Positions 9,441 to 18,225 are shown, numbered from the stretch's first letter. The stretch is 64,000 nucleotides of DNA from Armatimonadaceae bacterium (GCA_030447685.1 JAUJOK010000013.1:23134-87133), one strand, 5' to 3'. Notes: a model not told the origin generated them from the sequence alone. Numbers and translations are program-made.

Positions 9441-10772
9441 ATGGCGACAACAATGAACATCCAGATTGACTGGAATCGTATCACGGGCAGGACAACGCCC
9501 CTGAGTTATGGACTTAATGCCTTCCAGGGTTTCGACCCGCAGCGCACGGGCGACCCCGTCTACGCCCGCAACATGGCGTACATGGCTCCCGGTCTGATCC
9601 GCTATCACAACGGGGGCATGATGGGGACTTCCGAGCGTTCGGCGGGCCTGATAAACGCGGCGGCACGGGGCTGGGACCGTGACAAAGTGCGCCGCGCGCT
9701 GACCCCGAGGCTTTTTGCCGGTTCCCAGCGGATGATGAACATCGCCAACTGGCCCGACTGGATGGACAAAGACGGCGCGGACGCCAAGGGAGACGGCTTT
9801 CTCGATGCCGACCAATTCGATGCCTACGCCGCGCTCTGCGCCGATCTGGTGCGAATCGTCAACAAAGAGGCGCGCCTCGGTGTCCGCTACTGGGAAGTCA
9901 CCAACGAAAGAGACGGGCGCTACTTCGTCCCATTCTATGAGGATAACGGCAAGGGAAGGCTCCGTGACCCGGCGAAGCCGGATCGGGTGAACGAACTCGC
10001 CGCCCTGTACAACCGGTGCGCGGTGGCGATGAAGAAGGTAGACCCGACTATTCTGGTCGGCGGCCCCGCCGCCGCGCGTCCCGATCTGCTGGCGTTCCAT
10101 ACGCGCTTCGTGCGGGGGACGCTGCGGCATCTGGACTTCTTTTCGTTCCATGCCTACGCCAGCGGCAGCAAAGAGACACCCGACGAGGCCGTGTACGACC
10201 GGGCGGCGGGCATGGGCGACTACACGCGCGCCATCGCCCAGATGCTGAAGCGCGAAAGCCCCCGGCGGCATATCCCCCTGATGCTGGACGAATACAACAT
10301 CAGCTGGACCTGGCAAACGCGCGACCCGCGCATGACCAACCATAAAGGCTCCGTCTTCGATGCGCTGGCGATGGTTCATGCCGTTCGGGGCGGGGCGGAC
10401 GTAACGGCGGCCTGGAACGAGAAGGACGGCATCTACGGCAAAACGGACGGCCAGAACCGCCTGCGCCCCGGCGCGCACGTTTTCCACCTGTTCAACCGCT
10501 ATCTGGTCGGCGATGTGGTCCAGGCCGATACAAGCGAGCCGAAGGCCATTGTCGCTTTTGCCGTGCGTGACAGAAAAACGCGCCGCCGCGCCTGCCTGCT
10601 CGTCAACCGCTCCAACGCCGAGCACCAGGCAGAAATGGCGTTTACGAACGGCAGGCCGGTTTTGCGGCATCAGGTATCGTCGGTGGGATTTTCAAAAAAA
10701 CCTCTGCGGGCGGAGGATAGCAAGTTGCCCTTGCCGGAACATTCGGTAACGGTACTTACCTGGGAAGAATAG
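9441..10772 (+). CDS. GH39-like clan A glycoside hydrolase
   Basis: 443 residues forming a probable (beta/alpha)8 barrel. 'RYWEVTNE' (near residue 150) matches the acid/base Asn-Glu of clan GH-A, and 'LMLDEYNISW' (near 280) supplies the likely nucleophile Glu. 'FFSFHAY' between them is also typical. A C-terminal beta-sandwich begins near residue 365. No signal peptide is visible, so the enzyme may be cytoplasmic and act on imported oligosaccharides. Closest in feel to GH39 or GH51 enzymes; the substrate (xyloside, arabinoside or uronide) cannot be determined. Same strand and order as the LacI and pilin genes. Confidence 0.75.
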   Translation: MATTMNIQIDWNRITGRTTPLSYGLNAFQGFDPQRTGDPVYARNMAYMAPGLIRYHNGGMMGTSERSAGLINAAARGWDRDKVRRALTPRLFAGSQRMMNIANWPDWMDKDGADAKGDGFLDADQFDAYAALCADLVRIVNKEARLGVRYWEVTNERDGRYFVPFYEDNGKGRLRDPAKPDRVNELAALYNRCAVAMKKVDPTILVGGPAAARPDLLAFHTRFVRGTLRHLDFFSFHAYASGSKETPDEAVYDRAAGMGDYTRAIAQMLKRESPRRHIPLMLDEYNISWTWQTRDPRMTNHKGSVFDALAMVHAVRGGADVTAAWNEKDGIYGKTDGQNRLRPGAHVFHLFNRYLVGDVVQADTSEPKAIVAFAVRDRKTRRRACLLVNRSNAEHQAEMAFTNGRPVLRHQVSSVGFSKKPLRAEDSKLPLPEHSVTVLTWEE

Positions 10773-10774
10773 CG

Positions 10775-11212
10775 TTGTCGGAGCGCCACGGCTGCTGCCC
10801 CCGTTTCCTTTGTGCTTGTAGACTAATTATCGCTGCTGCACGCGCACTAAAGATCGCGCTGCTCCCCTGTCCCGGTACCCAGGAGGGGTCGCTGAAGCCG
10901 GGTGAGAAGCGCATCGTGGAGGCGGAGGGCATCTCCCCTGGTGTCTTCAACATCGAAGGCGAGTTCTACGCCCTCAAGAACGTCTGCCCGCACCTCGGCG
11001 CGCCGCTCTGTTTGGGCAAACTGCACGCGACCCATCGGCCCGGCGAGGTGTTTGAGTTTAAGCCGGACCTCGCCGGGCGCATCCTGCGCTGCCCCTGGCA
11101 CGGCTGGGAGTTCGATGTCATCACCGGCAAGGCGCTCTATGACAGGAACAGCCGCGTCGCCACCTATGCCTGCGAGGTGGACGAAGACGGCGATGTGGTC
11201 GTACTTATTTGA
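10775..11212 (+). CDS. Rieske [2Fe-2S] ferredoxin-like protein
   Basis: The C-terminal 100 residues carry both halves of the Rieske site: 'VCPHLGAPLC' and 'RCPWHGWEFD', where CxH and CxxH bind the cluster. This small soluble type normally donates electrons to an oxygenase. The TTG start at 10775 gives an untypical Cys- and Ala-rich 38-residue N-terminus. The true start may lie nearer base 10885, where the family normally begins ('SLKPGEKRIVEAEG'); no convincing alternative start codon with a ribosome site was found. The next gene is a membrane protein, and no oxygenase lies nearby, so the partner is unknown. Confidence 0.75.
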   Translation: MSERHGCCPRFLCACRLIIAAARALKIALLPCPGTQEGSLKPGEKRIVEAEGISPGVFNIEGEFYALKNVCPHLGAPLCLGKLHATHRPGEVFEFKPDLAGRILRCPWHGWEFDVITGKALYDRNSRVATYACEVDEDGDVVVLI

Positions 11213-11284
11213 CGGCAGAGAACGTACAGACAATGATAAGCCGCAACCGGGAACACCCGGGACTTGACCAAGAGGAGGAAGGCT

Positions 11285-13255
11285 ATGGCGGCAGATTCAC
11301 CGCCGCAACAGCGCTATCCCGTCAGCCGTCGCGCCCTGCTGATCGGCATTGTCCTTGCCGCTCTGCTGTGCGCGATCACCCCCTACAACGATTATAAGAT
11401 TGCAGCGACGTATCTGGCGGGCAACCAGTTTCCCATCGGCGCCATCTTCGTACTGCTCGCGCTCAGCGGTGCGGTCAATCCCCTGCTGCGCCGCTTCGCC
11501 CCCCGCGCCGCCTTCAGCCGGGGAGAACTGCTCACGGTCTGGACACTGATCCTGGTCGCCTCCGGACTTCCCTCCTCGGGCATGATGCGCTTCTTCCTGC
11601 CCCATATCGTCGCGCCGACCTACTTCAGCAACAGCACGAACCAGTGGGAGCGGCGCGTCTGGGGCGGCCTTCCCGACTGGCTCAAGGTTTCCGACAAGGC
11701 AGCCGCCGACGCCTATTTCACCGGCTATCCGCGCGGTGCGGAGCGTATCCCCTGGGAGGCATGGGGCCTGCCGCTTGTCGGCTGGGGCGTCTTCGCGCTC
11801 CTGTTCTTTGTCGCCTCGTTCTGCATGGCAAATCTGCTGCGGCGGCAGTGGATCGAACATGAGAAGTTCGTGTTTCCGTTGGTGACGCTTCCGATGCTGC
11901 TTGCCGAAGAGCCGGAGCCGGGGCGACGGGTAAACGCGCTTCTGCGCAGCCGGATCCTGTGGCTCGGGGTGACGCTCGTGACGGCGCTGCACACCCTGAA
12001 CGGCCTGCATCAGCTCTATCCCACCATTCCGTCCATCCCGACGTCGCTCAACCTGGAGGAGTACCTGACCACGCCGCCGTGGAGCCAGCTCGGTGCCTTT
12101 CCCGTCCTCTTCTTTCCGCTGGTGGTCGGCCTTTCCTATCTCCTCTCCGCCGAGGTCGCCTTCTCCCTCTGGTTCTTCTTTCTGTTCTATAAAGGCGAGA
12201 TACTGCTGGGCGCTCTCTACAACTGGGACATGCCTGCTTCTATCGGCAGCCCGGCGGAGAAGCAGTTCCACTCGCTCCAGGCTTTCGGCGGCACGCTGGC
12301 GCTGCTCGTCTGGACGCTCTGGACGGCGCGTCGGCACCTGCGCGACGTGTGGGAAAAAGCGACCCGGGGGCCGCGCGCCCACCAGATCGACGACAGCCGC
12401 GAGATGCTCTCCTATCGCGCGAGCGTGATCGGCCTCGCGGCCAGCTACGGCGGTATGGCGCTCTGGCTGTATCTGGCGAGCGTGCCGCCGCTGCTGATTG
12501 CCGTCAGCCTGCTGCTGCTGACCCTCTCGCTGGTCATTGTCTCCTGGATCGTCACGCAGGCGGGAACGCTCTACATGGCCGTCCCCTGTACTGCCATCGA
12601 TGCGGTAGGATCGACGCTGGGAACCCGTCTCTTCGGGCCGGGGTCATGGTACATGAACCAGCGTGTCGAGGCGATGTTCTACCGGGATACGCGTGAACTG
12701 CTGCTCCCCGAGCTTCTCAGCGGGGCGAAGGCGCAGGAGAACAGCCGTCTGCGTCCGCTGCTTGCGGCCATGGTCGCTTCCGTCGGAATCGGGTTTGCGG
12801 TCTCGCTGGCGTCGTCCTTGTGGCTGCCCTACTATAACGGCGGCGCTAACACGCTGCCCAACCCGTGGGCGTTTCGGACCGGGCCAATGCGCCCCCTGCA
12901 GATGCTGGGCAATATTGCTGACGCTCCCTTGCCGGGGGCGTGGACAAACGGCCTGCATATAGCCGGTGGTTTCGCGGGCATCCTGGGGCTGCTGCTGCTC
13001 AGGGTGCAGACCGGCTTCGCTCTGCACCCCATCGGGTTCATTGGCGCCTCGGTCATCTCCGGTCGGACCCTCTGGTTCTCGATCTTCCTGGGCTGGCTGT
13101 GTAAGACCCTGATCGCGCGTTATGGCGGGCTTCACGGCTACCGGGCGCTCCTGCCGTTCTTCCTGGGGCTGATGATCGGCGACGTTCTGAACGCGGCGCT
13201 GTGGATTTCTCTGGGTTATCTGACCGGAGTTGGCTACAACATCATGCCTACCTGA
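11285..13255 (+). CDS. DUF6785/DUF6784-family multi-pass membrane protein
   Basis: 656 residues with about 12-14 hydrophobic segments. The start at 11285 is chosen over the in-frame TTG at 11264 because AGGAGG (11273-11278) stands six bases before it. The composition and the conserved 'HEKFVFPLVTLPMLL' segment after the second helix pair match DUF6785 proteins, which look like OPT-type oligopeptide transporters and are common in Armatimonadota and Planctomycetes. In this setting (sulfatases, glycosidase, Rieske protein) it may import an oligosaccharide or peptide; that is inference. Confidence 0.75.
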   Translation: MAADSPPQQRYPVSRRALLIGIVLAALLCAITPYNDYKIAATYLAGNQFPIGAIFVLLALSGAVNPLLRRFAPRAAFSRGELLTVWTLILVASGLPSSGMMRFFLPHIVAPTYFSNSTNQWERRVWGGLPDWLKVSDKAAADAYFTGYPRGAERIPWEAWGLPLVGWGVFALLFFVASFCMANLLRRQWIEHEKFVFPLVTLPMLLAEEPEPGRRVNALLRSRILWLGVTLVTALHTLNGLHQLYPTIPSIPTSLNLEEYLTTPPWSQLGAFPVLFFPLVVGLSYLLSAEVAFSLWFFFLFYKGEILLGALYNWDMPASIGSPAEKQFHSLQAFGGTLALLVWTLWTARRHLRDVWEKATRGPRAHQIDDSREMLSYRASVIGLAASYGGMALWLYLASVPPLLIAVSLLLLTLSLVIVSWIVTQAGTLYMAVPCTAIDAVGSTLGTRLFGPGSWYMNQRVEAMFYRDTRELLLPELLSGAKAQENSRLRPLLAAMVASVGIGFAVSLASSLWLPYYNGGANTLPNPWAFRTGPMRPLQMLGNIADAPLPGAWTNGLHIAGGFAGILGLLLLRVQTGFALHPIGFIGASVISGRTLWFSIFLGWLCKTLIARYGGLHGYRALLPFFLGLMIGDVLNAALWISLGYLTGVGYNIMPT

Positions 13256-13265
13256 CCTGCTCCCA

Positions 13266-13521
13266 CTATTTCAGGTGATCTGAAGACTGGGTCTCCCGCA
13301 GTTGCCCCCCCGCTCTGGCAAGCCCAGGCCGACACCATATCAATGGGGCTTGGGGTCCAGTTGGTGAAGACGCGCCCGAAGGTGTCGTGGCTGGGGATGC
13401 CCTCAGCAGCGAGTTCGAGCCGCTCTTGGAGCCAGTCCTGCTTGGCGTGCCCCCATTCTTCCATAGCCACAAAATCATCCGCACCACAGACGACGGCGCA
13501 CAGAGCAATCATCAGGATGTG
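13266..13521 (-). pseudogene. ISAs1-family transposase remnant, inner fragment
   Basis: The minus strand encodes 'ILMIALCAVVCGADDF', then 'EEWGHAKQDWL' and 'GIPSHDTFGRVF', the highly conserved start of ISAs1 transposases. A frame change near 13365 restores 'LDPKP', after which the similarity is lost and the catalytic part is absent. The rest of the N-terminus lies beyond the IS3 insertion at 14871-14959; removing the insertion and one ATGTG copy rejoins the two pieces in frame. Confidence 0.8.
13517..13521. repeat. Target-site duplication ATGTG, left copy
   Basis: ATGTG directly precedes the IS3 element and recurs directly after it (14871-14875). Deleting the element plus one copy restores the ISAs1 reading frame. 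Confidence 0.7.
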
Positions 13522-13544
13522 GAGTGAACCCCTGCCGTTGGACA

Positions 13545-14443
13545 CTAACAAGGTCTGTCTTGGCCGCCTGAACTGTTTGCTTTCTGTTGTACTTTCTCCT
13601 CAAACTCCACGGGCGGCAAGTAGCCCAGCGCCGAATGCAGCCGCTTCTGGTTGTATACGTCCTCGATGAACTCACTGATGCAGGCGCTGGCCTGGGCGAA
13701 GCTGCCGTACTCCTGAAGGTAAACCTCTTCCACCTTCAAGGTGCGAAAGAAGCTCTCTGGCTGTGCATTGTCTCGCGGGCATCCCCTGCGACTCATGCTG
13801 ATCTGCGCCCCTGCCGTCGTAAGCCGCTCCACATAGCCTCGGCAGGCATACTGCACCCCTTGTCGGAGTGCGGAATCCAGCCAGGCTCAGGATTCCTGTC
13901 TTTGAGCCGCCTCTCCAGCGCCGTCAGCACCAGCGCCGCATTGATGTCACGGCTGATATGCCAGTCGACCACACGCCGACTGAAGGCATCCAGTACAGCG
14001 GCGACATAGCAGAATCCGCTGTCATTACCCAGCCGCACGGGTAATGTCGGCAACCCAGACCTGATTCAGTCCGGAAACGTCAGTGACCTTCTTTCCCTTC
14101 AGGAGATTCGGGTAAGTTCGCAGACCATGCTCGCCATCAGTAGTTTTGATCCAGCGCCGCCTCGGGCGGCAGAGCAGTCCCTGCTCGCGCATCAGCCGTA
14201 GTACCCGCTTGTGGTTGAGTTGGTGTCCTTCACGATTCAACTGCGCCGTCACGCGCCGATAGCCGTAACCAGCAAAGCGCAGCACGATCTGATCGATAGC
14301 CGCCACCAGTTTCTCGTTCTCGATGCGTTCCGGGCGTCCTTGTCAGCGAGCGAGCGGTAAAGCAGGGAACGCGACAGGCCCAGGAGCTGGCACATTCGAT
14401 GCAGCGGCAGTTCGGGAAGACGCTCTCGCGCCCGCGTAATCAC
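13545..14443 (-). pseudogene. IS3 OrfB (DDE integrase), broken by three frame changes
   Basis: The pieces read in order: a helical region with 'LPELPLHRMCQLLGLSRSLL' (14249-14443), then 'GYGYRRVTAQLNREGHQLNHK' shortened and 'QVWVADIT' with the first catalytic Asp, then 'VAAVLDAFSRRVVDW' with 'HSDKG' (second Asp region), then 'PRDNAQPESFFRTLK' with the catalytic Glu and 'NQKRLHSALGYLPP' (13545-13856). All rve/DDE landmarks are present but lie in different frames, changing near 14295, 14045 and 13850. It is either a dead copy or an intact copy with base-call indels. Confidence 0.8.
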
Positions 14444-14784
14444 TTCGACCCCTTCACGAGGGGCAAGGGCTTTTTTTCAAGAGCCAACTTCAGGAACTCG
14501 ATCTCCAGGTGGGCACGACCCAAGGCCGCTTCCAACTCCTTGACGCGGCTCGCGAGCGTGGTCGCCTCGTCGATCCCCTCGGTCGTGACAACCCGAGGCT
14601 GCGCGTTCTCCGTCCAGGCGCTCTCACCGCTGCTCTCGTACTGGAGTTTCCAGCGGCGCACGACCGACTCGCAGAGGCCGTGTTCACGGCAGATTTGGCT
14701 GATGCGCTTCTCGCCGCTGACGAGTTGACGCGCCACCGACAACTTGAACTCGCGGGTAAAGACCCGCTTGACGACTGAACCCAT
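14440..14784 (-). CDS. IS3 OrfA (helix-turn-helix transposase subunit)
   Basis: 114 residues: HTH_Tnp_1 domain 'FTREFKLSVARQLVSGEK' to 'VVRRWKLQY', followed by a leucine-zipper-like heptad stretch ('VKELEAALGRAHLEIEFLKL'). Near its end an A7G run (minus strand, 14471-14477) is a typical IS3 slippery site for the -1 frameshift that makes the OrfAB fusion. The frame entered by slipping leads into 'EGVEVITRARERLPELPL' of OrfB, which supports this. Confidence 0.88.
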   Translation of the reverse strand: MGSVVKRVFTREFKLSVARQLVSGEKRISQICREHGLCESVVRRWKLQYESSGESAWTENAQPRVVTTEGIDEATTLASRVKELEAALGRAHLEIEFLKLALEKKPLPLVKGSK

Positions 14785-14870
14785 GACTCTTCTTCGGCTC
14801 CCTTCTGCTCTGTTTGCCTTGCGGTCAGAACAGACCTGCCGTTGCTGTCCAAAATCAGGGGTTCATATCA

Positions 14871-14959
14871 ATGTGAACCAGAGCGTGACGCTGAGCGGGT
14901 TTGATACGTGGGTCGGGCAGGCAAGAGAAATGCTGGGCAATCGTCAGGCGCGAGGCCAT
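14871..14959 (-). pseudogene. ISAs1-family transposase remnant, N-terminal fragment
   Basis: ATG at 14959 (minus) begins MASRLTIAQHFSCLPDPR followed by 'RHALVHI', the start of ISAs1 transposases, cut off by the IS3 element. It continues in frame at 13521 after virtual excision. Confidence 0.7.
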
Positions 14960-15057
14960 TGGGAACTCCAAAGGATTTTCCTTCAGCGTTCGTCTCCTAC
15001 AGTCCTATTCCCTTTGGAAGCTAAAATGCGATTGCCCTGGCTAAGTGTAGAATCGCC

Positions 15058-15087
15058 TTGACAAATCATCCCTTCTTGGGCTACACT
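15058..15087 (+). promoter_or_regulatory. Promoter of the candidate non-coding RNA
   Basis: Consensus TTGACA (15058-15063), an 18-base spacer, then TACACT (15082-15087). There is no reading frame with a plausible ribosome site before the terminator at 15317-15352. Confidence 0.65.
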
Positions 15088-15093
15088 CTTCAC

Positions 15094-15352
15094 ACTGTGC
15101 AGTAACGTCTTCAGCACAAGTAACGGCCATGCTAACACTAACTTTTATTCATAAAGACAGTCGGCAGCCCCCCACGGAAAGCGCAAGCTTGTCTTTGCGC
15201 TCTGTGGGAATGGGCAGGGCGACGGGTGGCTGGGAGATGTCGCTGCGGCGCGGGGAGGATGGGCTGTGTCTGCACAGACACGTTCTAACGATGCGTGTCC
15301 GTCGCTTGCCTGTCTAAAAAACCCGCCTGTCTGCCCGAAGGCGGGTTTTTCG
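15094..15352 (+). ncRNA. Candidate structured non-coding RNA, about 260 nt
   Basis: Bounded by a strong promoter and an intrinsic terminator. Inside, GACAG (15156-15160) can pair with CTGTC (15310-15314) as a closing stem. GGCAGGGCGACGG pairs with CCGTCGCTTGCC. A stable hairpin is formed by CCCAC..GCGCAA with TTTGCGCTCTGTGGG, and GTGTCTG/CAGACAC competes with GACACG/CGTGTC. Size and long rod-like pairing recall 6S RNA, but I could not identify its signature. SRP RNA, RNase P and tmRNA motifs are absent. It could instead be an attenuated leader of the HNH gene 50 bases downstream. Confidence 0.45.
15317..15352 (+). terminator. Intrinsic terminator upstream of the HNH gene
   Basis: AAACCCGCC (15319-15327) and GGCGGGTTTTT (15340-15350) form a GC-rich stem followed by T residues. 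Confidence 0.85.
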
Positions 15353-15404
15353 TTTCTTTGGACGCTGCGATCCATTTGTGTCGCGAAAGGAGCGCCCTTA
15401 AGGG

Positions 15405-15947
15405 ATGAGCCAAGAGGTACTGGTACTCAATAGCGATTATGAGCCGCTGAATGTTTGCAACCTGCGGCGTGCCATTGTCCTGATCTATCTGGGCAAGGCG
15501 GATGTTCTTCATGCTCGGACGGACGGCACGCCCGTCGTTATCGGCGGGGGCGAGGTCGTGCGCACGCCTTCGGTTGTCAAGCTGCGCCATCATGTAAAGC
15601 GTCCGCTGCCGCAGCTTAAGCTGTCGCGGCGCTCCGTCTTCGCGCGCGATAATTATACGTGCCAGTATTGCGGCACGGGCAGCAAGGAGCTGACTATCGA
15701 CCATGTGCTTCCCAAGCGCCACGGCGGCGGGATGACATGGGAGAACCTGGTCGCCTGCTGCCGCCGCTGCAATACGAAGAAGGGCGACAAGTCGCCGGAA
15801 AAAGCGGGCATGAAGCTGATGCGGCAGCCGCGCCGCCCGCGTTACACGCCTTATATCTCGCTGAACAAGTACGTCGCCGGTTCCAAGCATGAGGTCTGGC
15901 GGGACTATCTGCCGATATTTACCGATGTCGGCGGCGTCAGCCAATAA
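15405..15947 (+). CDS. HNH endonuclease family protein
   Basis: 180 residues. AAAGGAG precedes the ATG at a long but acceptable spacing. Central 'CQYCG' and 'CRRCN' pairs of cysteines flank 'LTIDHVLPKRHGG', the HNH core with a zinc knuckle. The N-terminal 'VLVLNSDYEPLNVCNLRRAI' is shared by a widespread housekeeping-like HNH protein of unknown function found in many phyla. No restriction methylase or phage gene is adjacent, so a restriction role is unlikely. Confidence 0.85.
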   Translation: MSQEVLVLNSDYEPLNVCNLRRAIVLIYLGKADVLHARTDGTPVVIGGGEVVRTPSVVKLRHHVKRPLPQLKLSRRSVFARDNYTCQYCGTGSKELTIDHVLPKRHGGGMTWENLVACCRRCNTKKGDKSPEKAGMKLMRQPRRPRYTPYISLNKYVAGSKHEVWRDYLPIFTDVGGVSQ

Positions 15948-16001
15948 CGGTTCCCCTAAAGTCGGGGGTGGGCCTTTGCGCCTGCCCTCGGCCCGGTTTC
16001 C

Positions 16002-16925
16002 ATGATCGATCTGCACATCGAAACCTTCCTGACCCACCTCAGCGGGGTACGCGCCGCCAGTCCCCACACGGTCAAAGCCTACGCTGAAGACCTCGCCCAG
16101 TTCGCCGAGTTCGCCCGCAGGCAGAACGTCTGCCGCCCCGAGGAGGTGACGGTGGCTCTGGTGCGCGCGTTCGTGGCCGATCTCACAACGGACAAAGGAA
16201 TGGCACGCAGTTCCGTAGCACGGAAAACCGCGGCGGTGCGGGCCTTTTTTCGCTTTCTGACGCGGCGCAGTATTGTCGCGCGTAACCCGGCGCAGGGAGT
16301 GGCGACGCCGCGCCGCGCGGAGTCCCTGCCGCACTTTCTTCCCGAAGATCAGGTAGCCGCGCTGGTAGCATCACCCGATGCAAGCCGGGCCGACGGCCTG
16401 CGCGACCGGGCTATTTTGGAAACGCTGTACGCATCCGGCATGCGGGCGAGCGATCTGGTGGCGCTCAATACGGACGACCTTTCATTGGATGCAGGCGGAG
16501 AAGGGACGGCACGCATTCGACGCGGCAAGGGCGGCAAGGAGCGTGTGGCGCTGCTTGGCCGGGCGGCGGCGGCGGCTCTGAATGCGTATCTGGCGCGGGG
16601 TCGACCCGAACTCGCGGCGCGAGCTGCAAGAGTATCCAGCGCACTGTTTTTGAACAAACTGGGGGGGCGGCTGTCGGATCGCGGCGTGCGTCGCCTGTTC
16701 GACAAGTATTGCGATGCGGTCGCGGCGGCGCACAAGATCACGCCCCATACGCTGCGCCATTCGTTCGCAACCCATCTGCTGGACAACGGGGCTGACCTGC
16801 GTATCGTCCAGGAGCTTCTCGGGCACTCCGACCTTTCCACCACCCAGGTCTACACCCATGTGACCACAGGACGAATGCGCGACGCCTACGCGCGGGCGCA
16901 TCCGCGAGCGTCGGAAGAGAGTTAA
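16002..16925 (+). CDS. xerC: Tyrosine recombinase XerC/XerD
   Basis: 307 residues, the normal length for XerC/D. The N-terminal SAM-like core-binding domain (residues 4-90) is followed by the catalytic domain with R148 (GMRASD), K176 region (RRGKGGKE), H249-x-x-R252 (HTLRH), H275 (LGHSD) and nucleophile Y284 (VYTHVT). It resolves chromosome dimers at dif. Which of XerC and XerD it is cannot be settled from the sequence alone. No integrative element is seen around it, so it is most likely the chromosomal enzyme. Confidence 0.88.
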   Translation: MIDLHIETFLTHLSGVRAASPHTVKAYAEDLAQFAEFARRQNVCRPEEVTVALVRAFVADLTTDKGMARSSVARKTAAVRAFFRFLTRRSIVARNPAQGVATPRRAESLPHFLPEDQVAALVASPDASRADGLRDRAILETLYASGMRASDLVALNTDDLSLDAGGEGTARIRRGKGGKERVALLGRAAAAALNAYLARGRPELAARAARVSSALFLNKLGGRLSDRGVRRLFDKYCDAVAAAHKITPHTLRHSFATHLLDNGADLRIVQELLGHSDLSTTQVYTHVTTGRMRDAYARAHPRASEES

Positions 16926-16926
16926 T

Positions 16927-16994
16927 CGCCAAGACGCCAAGTTCGCCAAGATAAGGATGAATAAAATCTCTTTCCGAACTTGGCGTCCTTGGCG
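16927..16994. terminator. Long hairpin between convergent xerC and moeA
   Basis: CGCCAAG-ACGCCAAGTTCG (16927-16945) is complementary to CGAACTTGGCGTC-CTTGGCG (16975-16994). It sits exactly between two convergent genes and may terminate both. The CGCCAAG units resemble dispersed repeats seen in related genomes. Confidence 0.6.
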
Positions 16995-17004
16995 TCCTGG
17001 CGTT

Positions 17005-18219
17005 TCACATCAGCAGCATCGCCGGAAGCGTGTCGCCTGCGGCATAATCACCGTGGCCTTCATGGGCTACCAAGAGGGCGTTCGCGCCCGCCAGCGAGGC
17101 CAGGCGATGCGACCCCTGCGCGCCCATCGGTGTCGCCTGATAACCATCGTTTCCCCAGCAAACACGGGCGCGGGCAAACTCGCGCCGCCCCGGCGTGTGA
17201 GGCAAAGCGGCGGCAAGCCGAACGGAAACCAGCGGACGGGTTAGCTCACGGTGCCCGGCCAAGCGGCGCAGCAGAGGGCGCACGAACAGCTCAAAAGTAA
17301 CCAGCGAGGAAACCGGGTTCCCCGGCAGTCCGAAAAACAGCGTATCGGACAAGCTTCCAAAGGCGAGCGGCTTTCCCGGCTTGATGGCGATGCGCCAGAA
17401 GTTCAGCTTTCCTTCCGATTCTACTACTTCTTTTACCACGTCATAGCCGCCGACGGAAACGCCGCCGGAAGCCAGAAGAACGTCGCAGTCGGCACGGGCT
17501 GCCGTAAGCGCGGCGCGCACTTCGCCTGCCGTATCGCGCGCGTGCGCCGCCACGCTTACCACCCCCCCGGCCTCATATACCGCAGCGGCAAGCGCAGGGC
17601 CATTGGCATCGCGTATCTGGCCTGGAGTAAGCATCGTGTCGCCGAGGGGGATTATCTCATCTCCCGTAGTCAGCAGCGCCACCCGAGGCCGCCGTGGACA
17701 GAATACGGCGGTGTGGTTCAGGGCCGCAAGCAGGCCGATAGCTGCCGCGTCCAGCGCGGTTCCGGCAATAAGCGCGCGCGCGCCGCAGGGAAGATCGCTC
17801 CCGGCAGCGCGAATGAAGTCGGCGGAAGCGGGCGCGCGAACCTGCACGCTTTCTTCGCCCTGGGAATCGGTGTCTTCGACCATGACCAGAGCGTCCGCGG
17901 CTTCCGGCAGGGGCGCTCCGGTGAAGATACGCGCCGCTTCGCCCGGCGCGACCGGTGGGCGCGGCGCATATCCCGCCGGGATCGTCTGCGTCACCCGAAG
18001 CGTTACCGGGTGCGTTTCGGAGGCGCTGCGGGTATCGGCCTGGCGGACGGCGTAACCATCGACAGCGGAGTTGGCGAACGGAGGAAGATCGGTATCGGAG
18101 AAAATATCGGCGGCCAGCACACGGCCATACGCCTGTGACAGCGGCACCGCTTCGCCGGGCAGCGGGCCGCCGGGCGCACAGTCAAGAATCCGGGCGAGCG
18201 CCTCGTCATAAGAAAGCAA
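17005..18219 (-). CDS. moeA: Molybdopterin molybdotransferase MoeA
   Basis: 404 residues, full length. Inserts molybdate into adenylylated molybdopterin, the last step of molybdenum cofactor synthesis. Domain order is the N-terminal MoeA region with 'FANSAVDGYAVR', the MPT-binding domain with 'LLTTGDEI' and 'SGGVSVGGYDVVKE', the 'FGLPGNPVSSLVTFE' motif, and the C-terminal beta domain. It lies six bases downstream of moaC in the same direction. Other cofactor genes (moaA, moaE, mogA) are not in the window. Confidence 0.93.
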   Translation of the reverse strand: MLSYDEALARILDCAPGGPLPGEAVPLSQAYGRVLAADIFSDTDLPPFANSAVDGYAVRQADTRSASETHPVTLRVTQTIPAGYAPRPPVAPGEAARIFTGAPLPEAADALVMVEDTDSQGEESVQVRAPASADFIRAAGSDLPCGARALIAGTALDAAAIGLLAALNHTAVFCPRRPRVALLTTGDEIIPLGDTMLTPGQIRDANGPALAAAVYEAGGVVSVAAHARDTAGEVRAALTAARADCDVLLASGGVSVGGYDVVKEVVESEGKLNFWRIAIKPGKPLAFGSLSDTLFFGLPGNPVSSLVTFELFVRPLLRRLAGHRELTRPLVSVRLAAALPHTPGRREFARARVCWGNDGYQATPMGAQGSHRLASLAGANALLVAHEGHGDYAAGDTLPAMLLM

Positions 18220-18225
18220 GACGAT

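Larger units (their letters stand above)
13522..14870 (-). mobile_element. IS3-family insertion sequence inserted into ISAs1
   Basis: About 1349 bases. The ends contain related inverted repeats beginning TGAACCCCTG (13525 inward, and inward from 14865 on the other strand), with a second matching block TTGGACA. OrfA is intact. OrfB is split over several frames. ATGTG flanks both sides. The insertion interrupts an ISAs1 transposase gene, giving a nested arrangement. Confidence 0.8.

Noticed and set aside
8850-10670. 606-residue minus-strand reading frame over the pilin and glycosidase genes
   Set aside because: No recognisable domain, and both plus-strand genes have ribosome sites and family motifs.
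13545-14443. Programmed frameshifting as the cause of all breaks in IS3 OrfB
   Set aside because: Only the OrfA-OrfB junction has an A7G slippery site. The three other changes lie within conserved catalytic regions with no such signal.
16002-16925. Integrase of a mobile element
   Set aside because: Length and motifs match chromosomal XerC/D, no attachment-site repeats flank it, and neighbours are housekeeping genes.
16927-16994. CRISPR-like or tandem repeat of CGCCAAG units
   Set aside because: The units form one inverted repeat between convergent genes, with no regular spacers.
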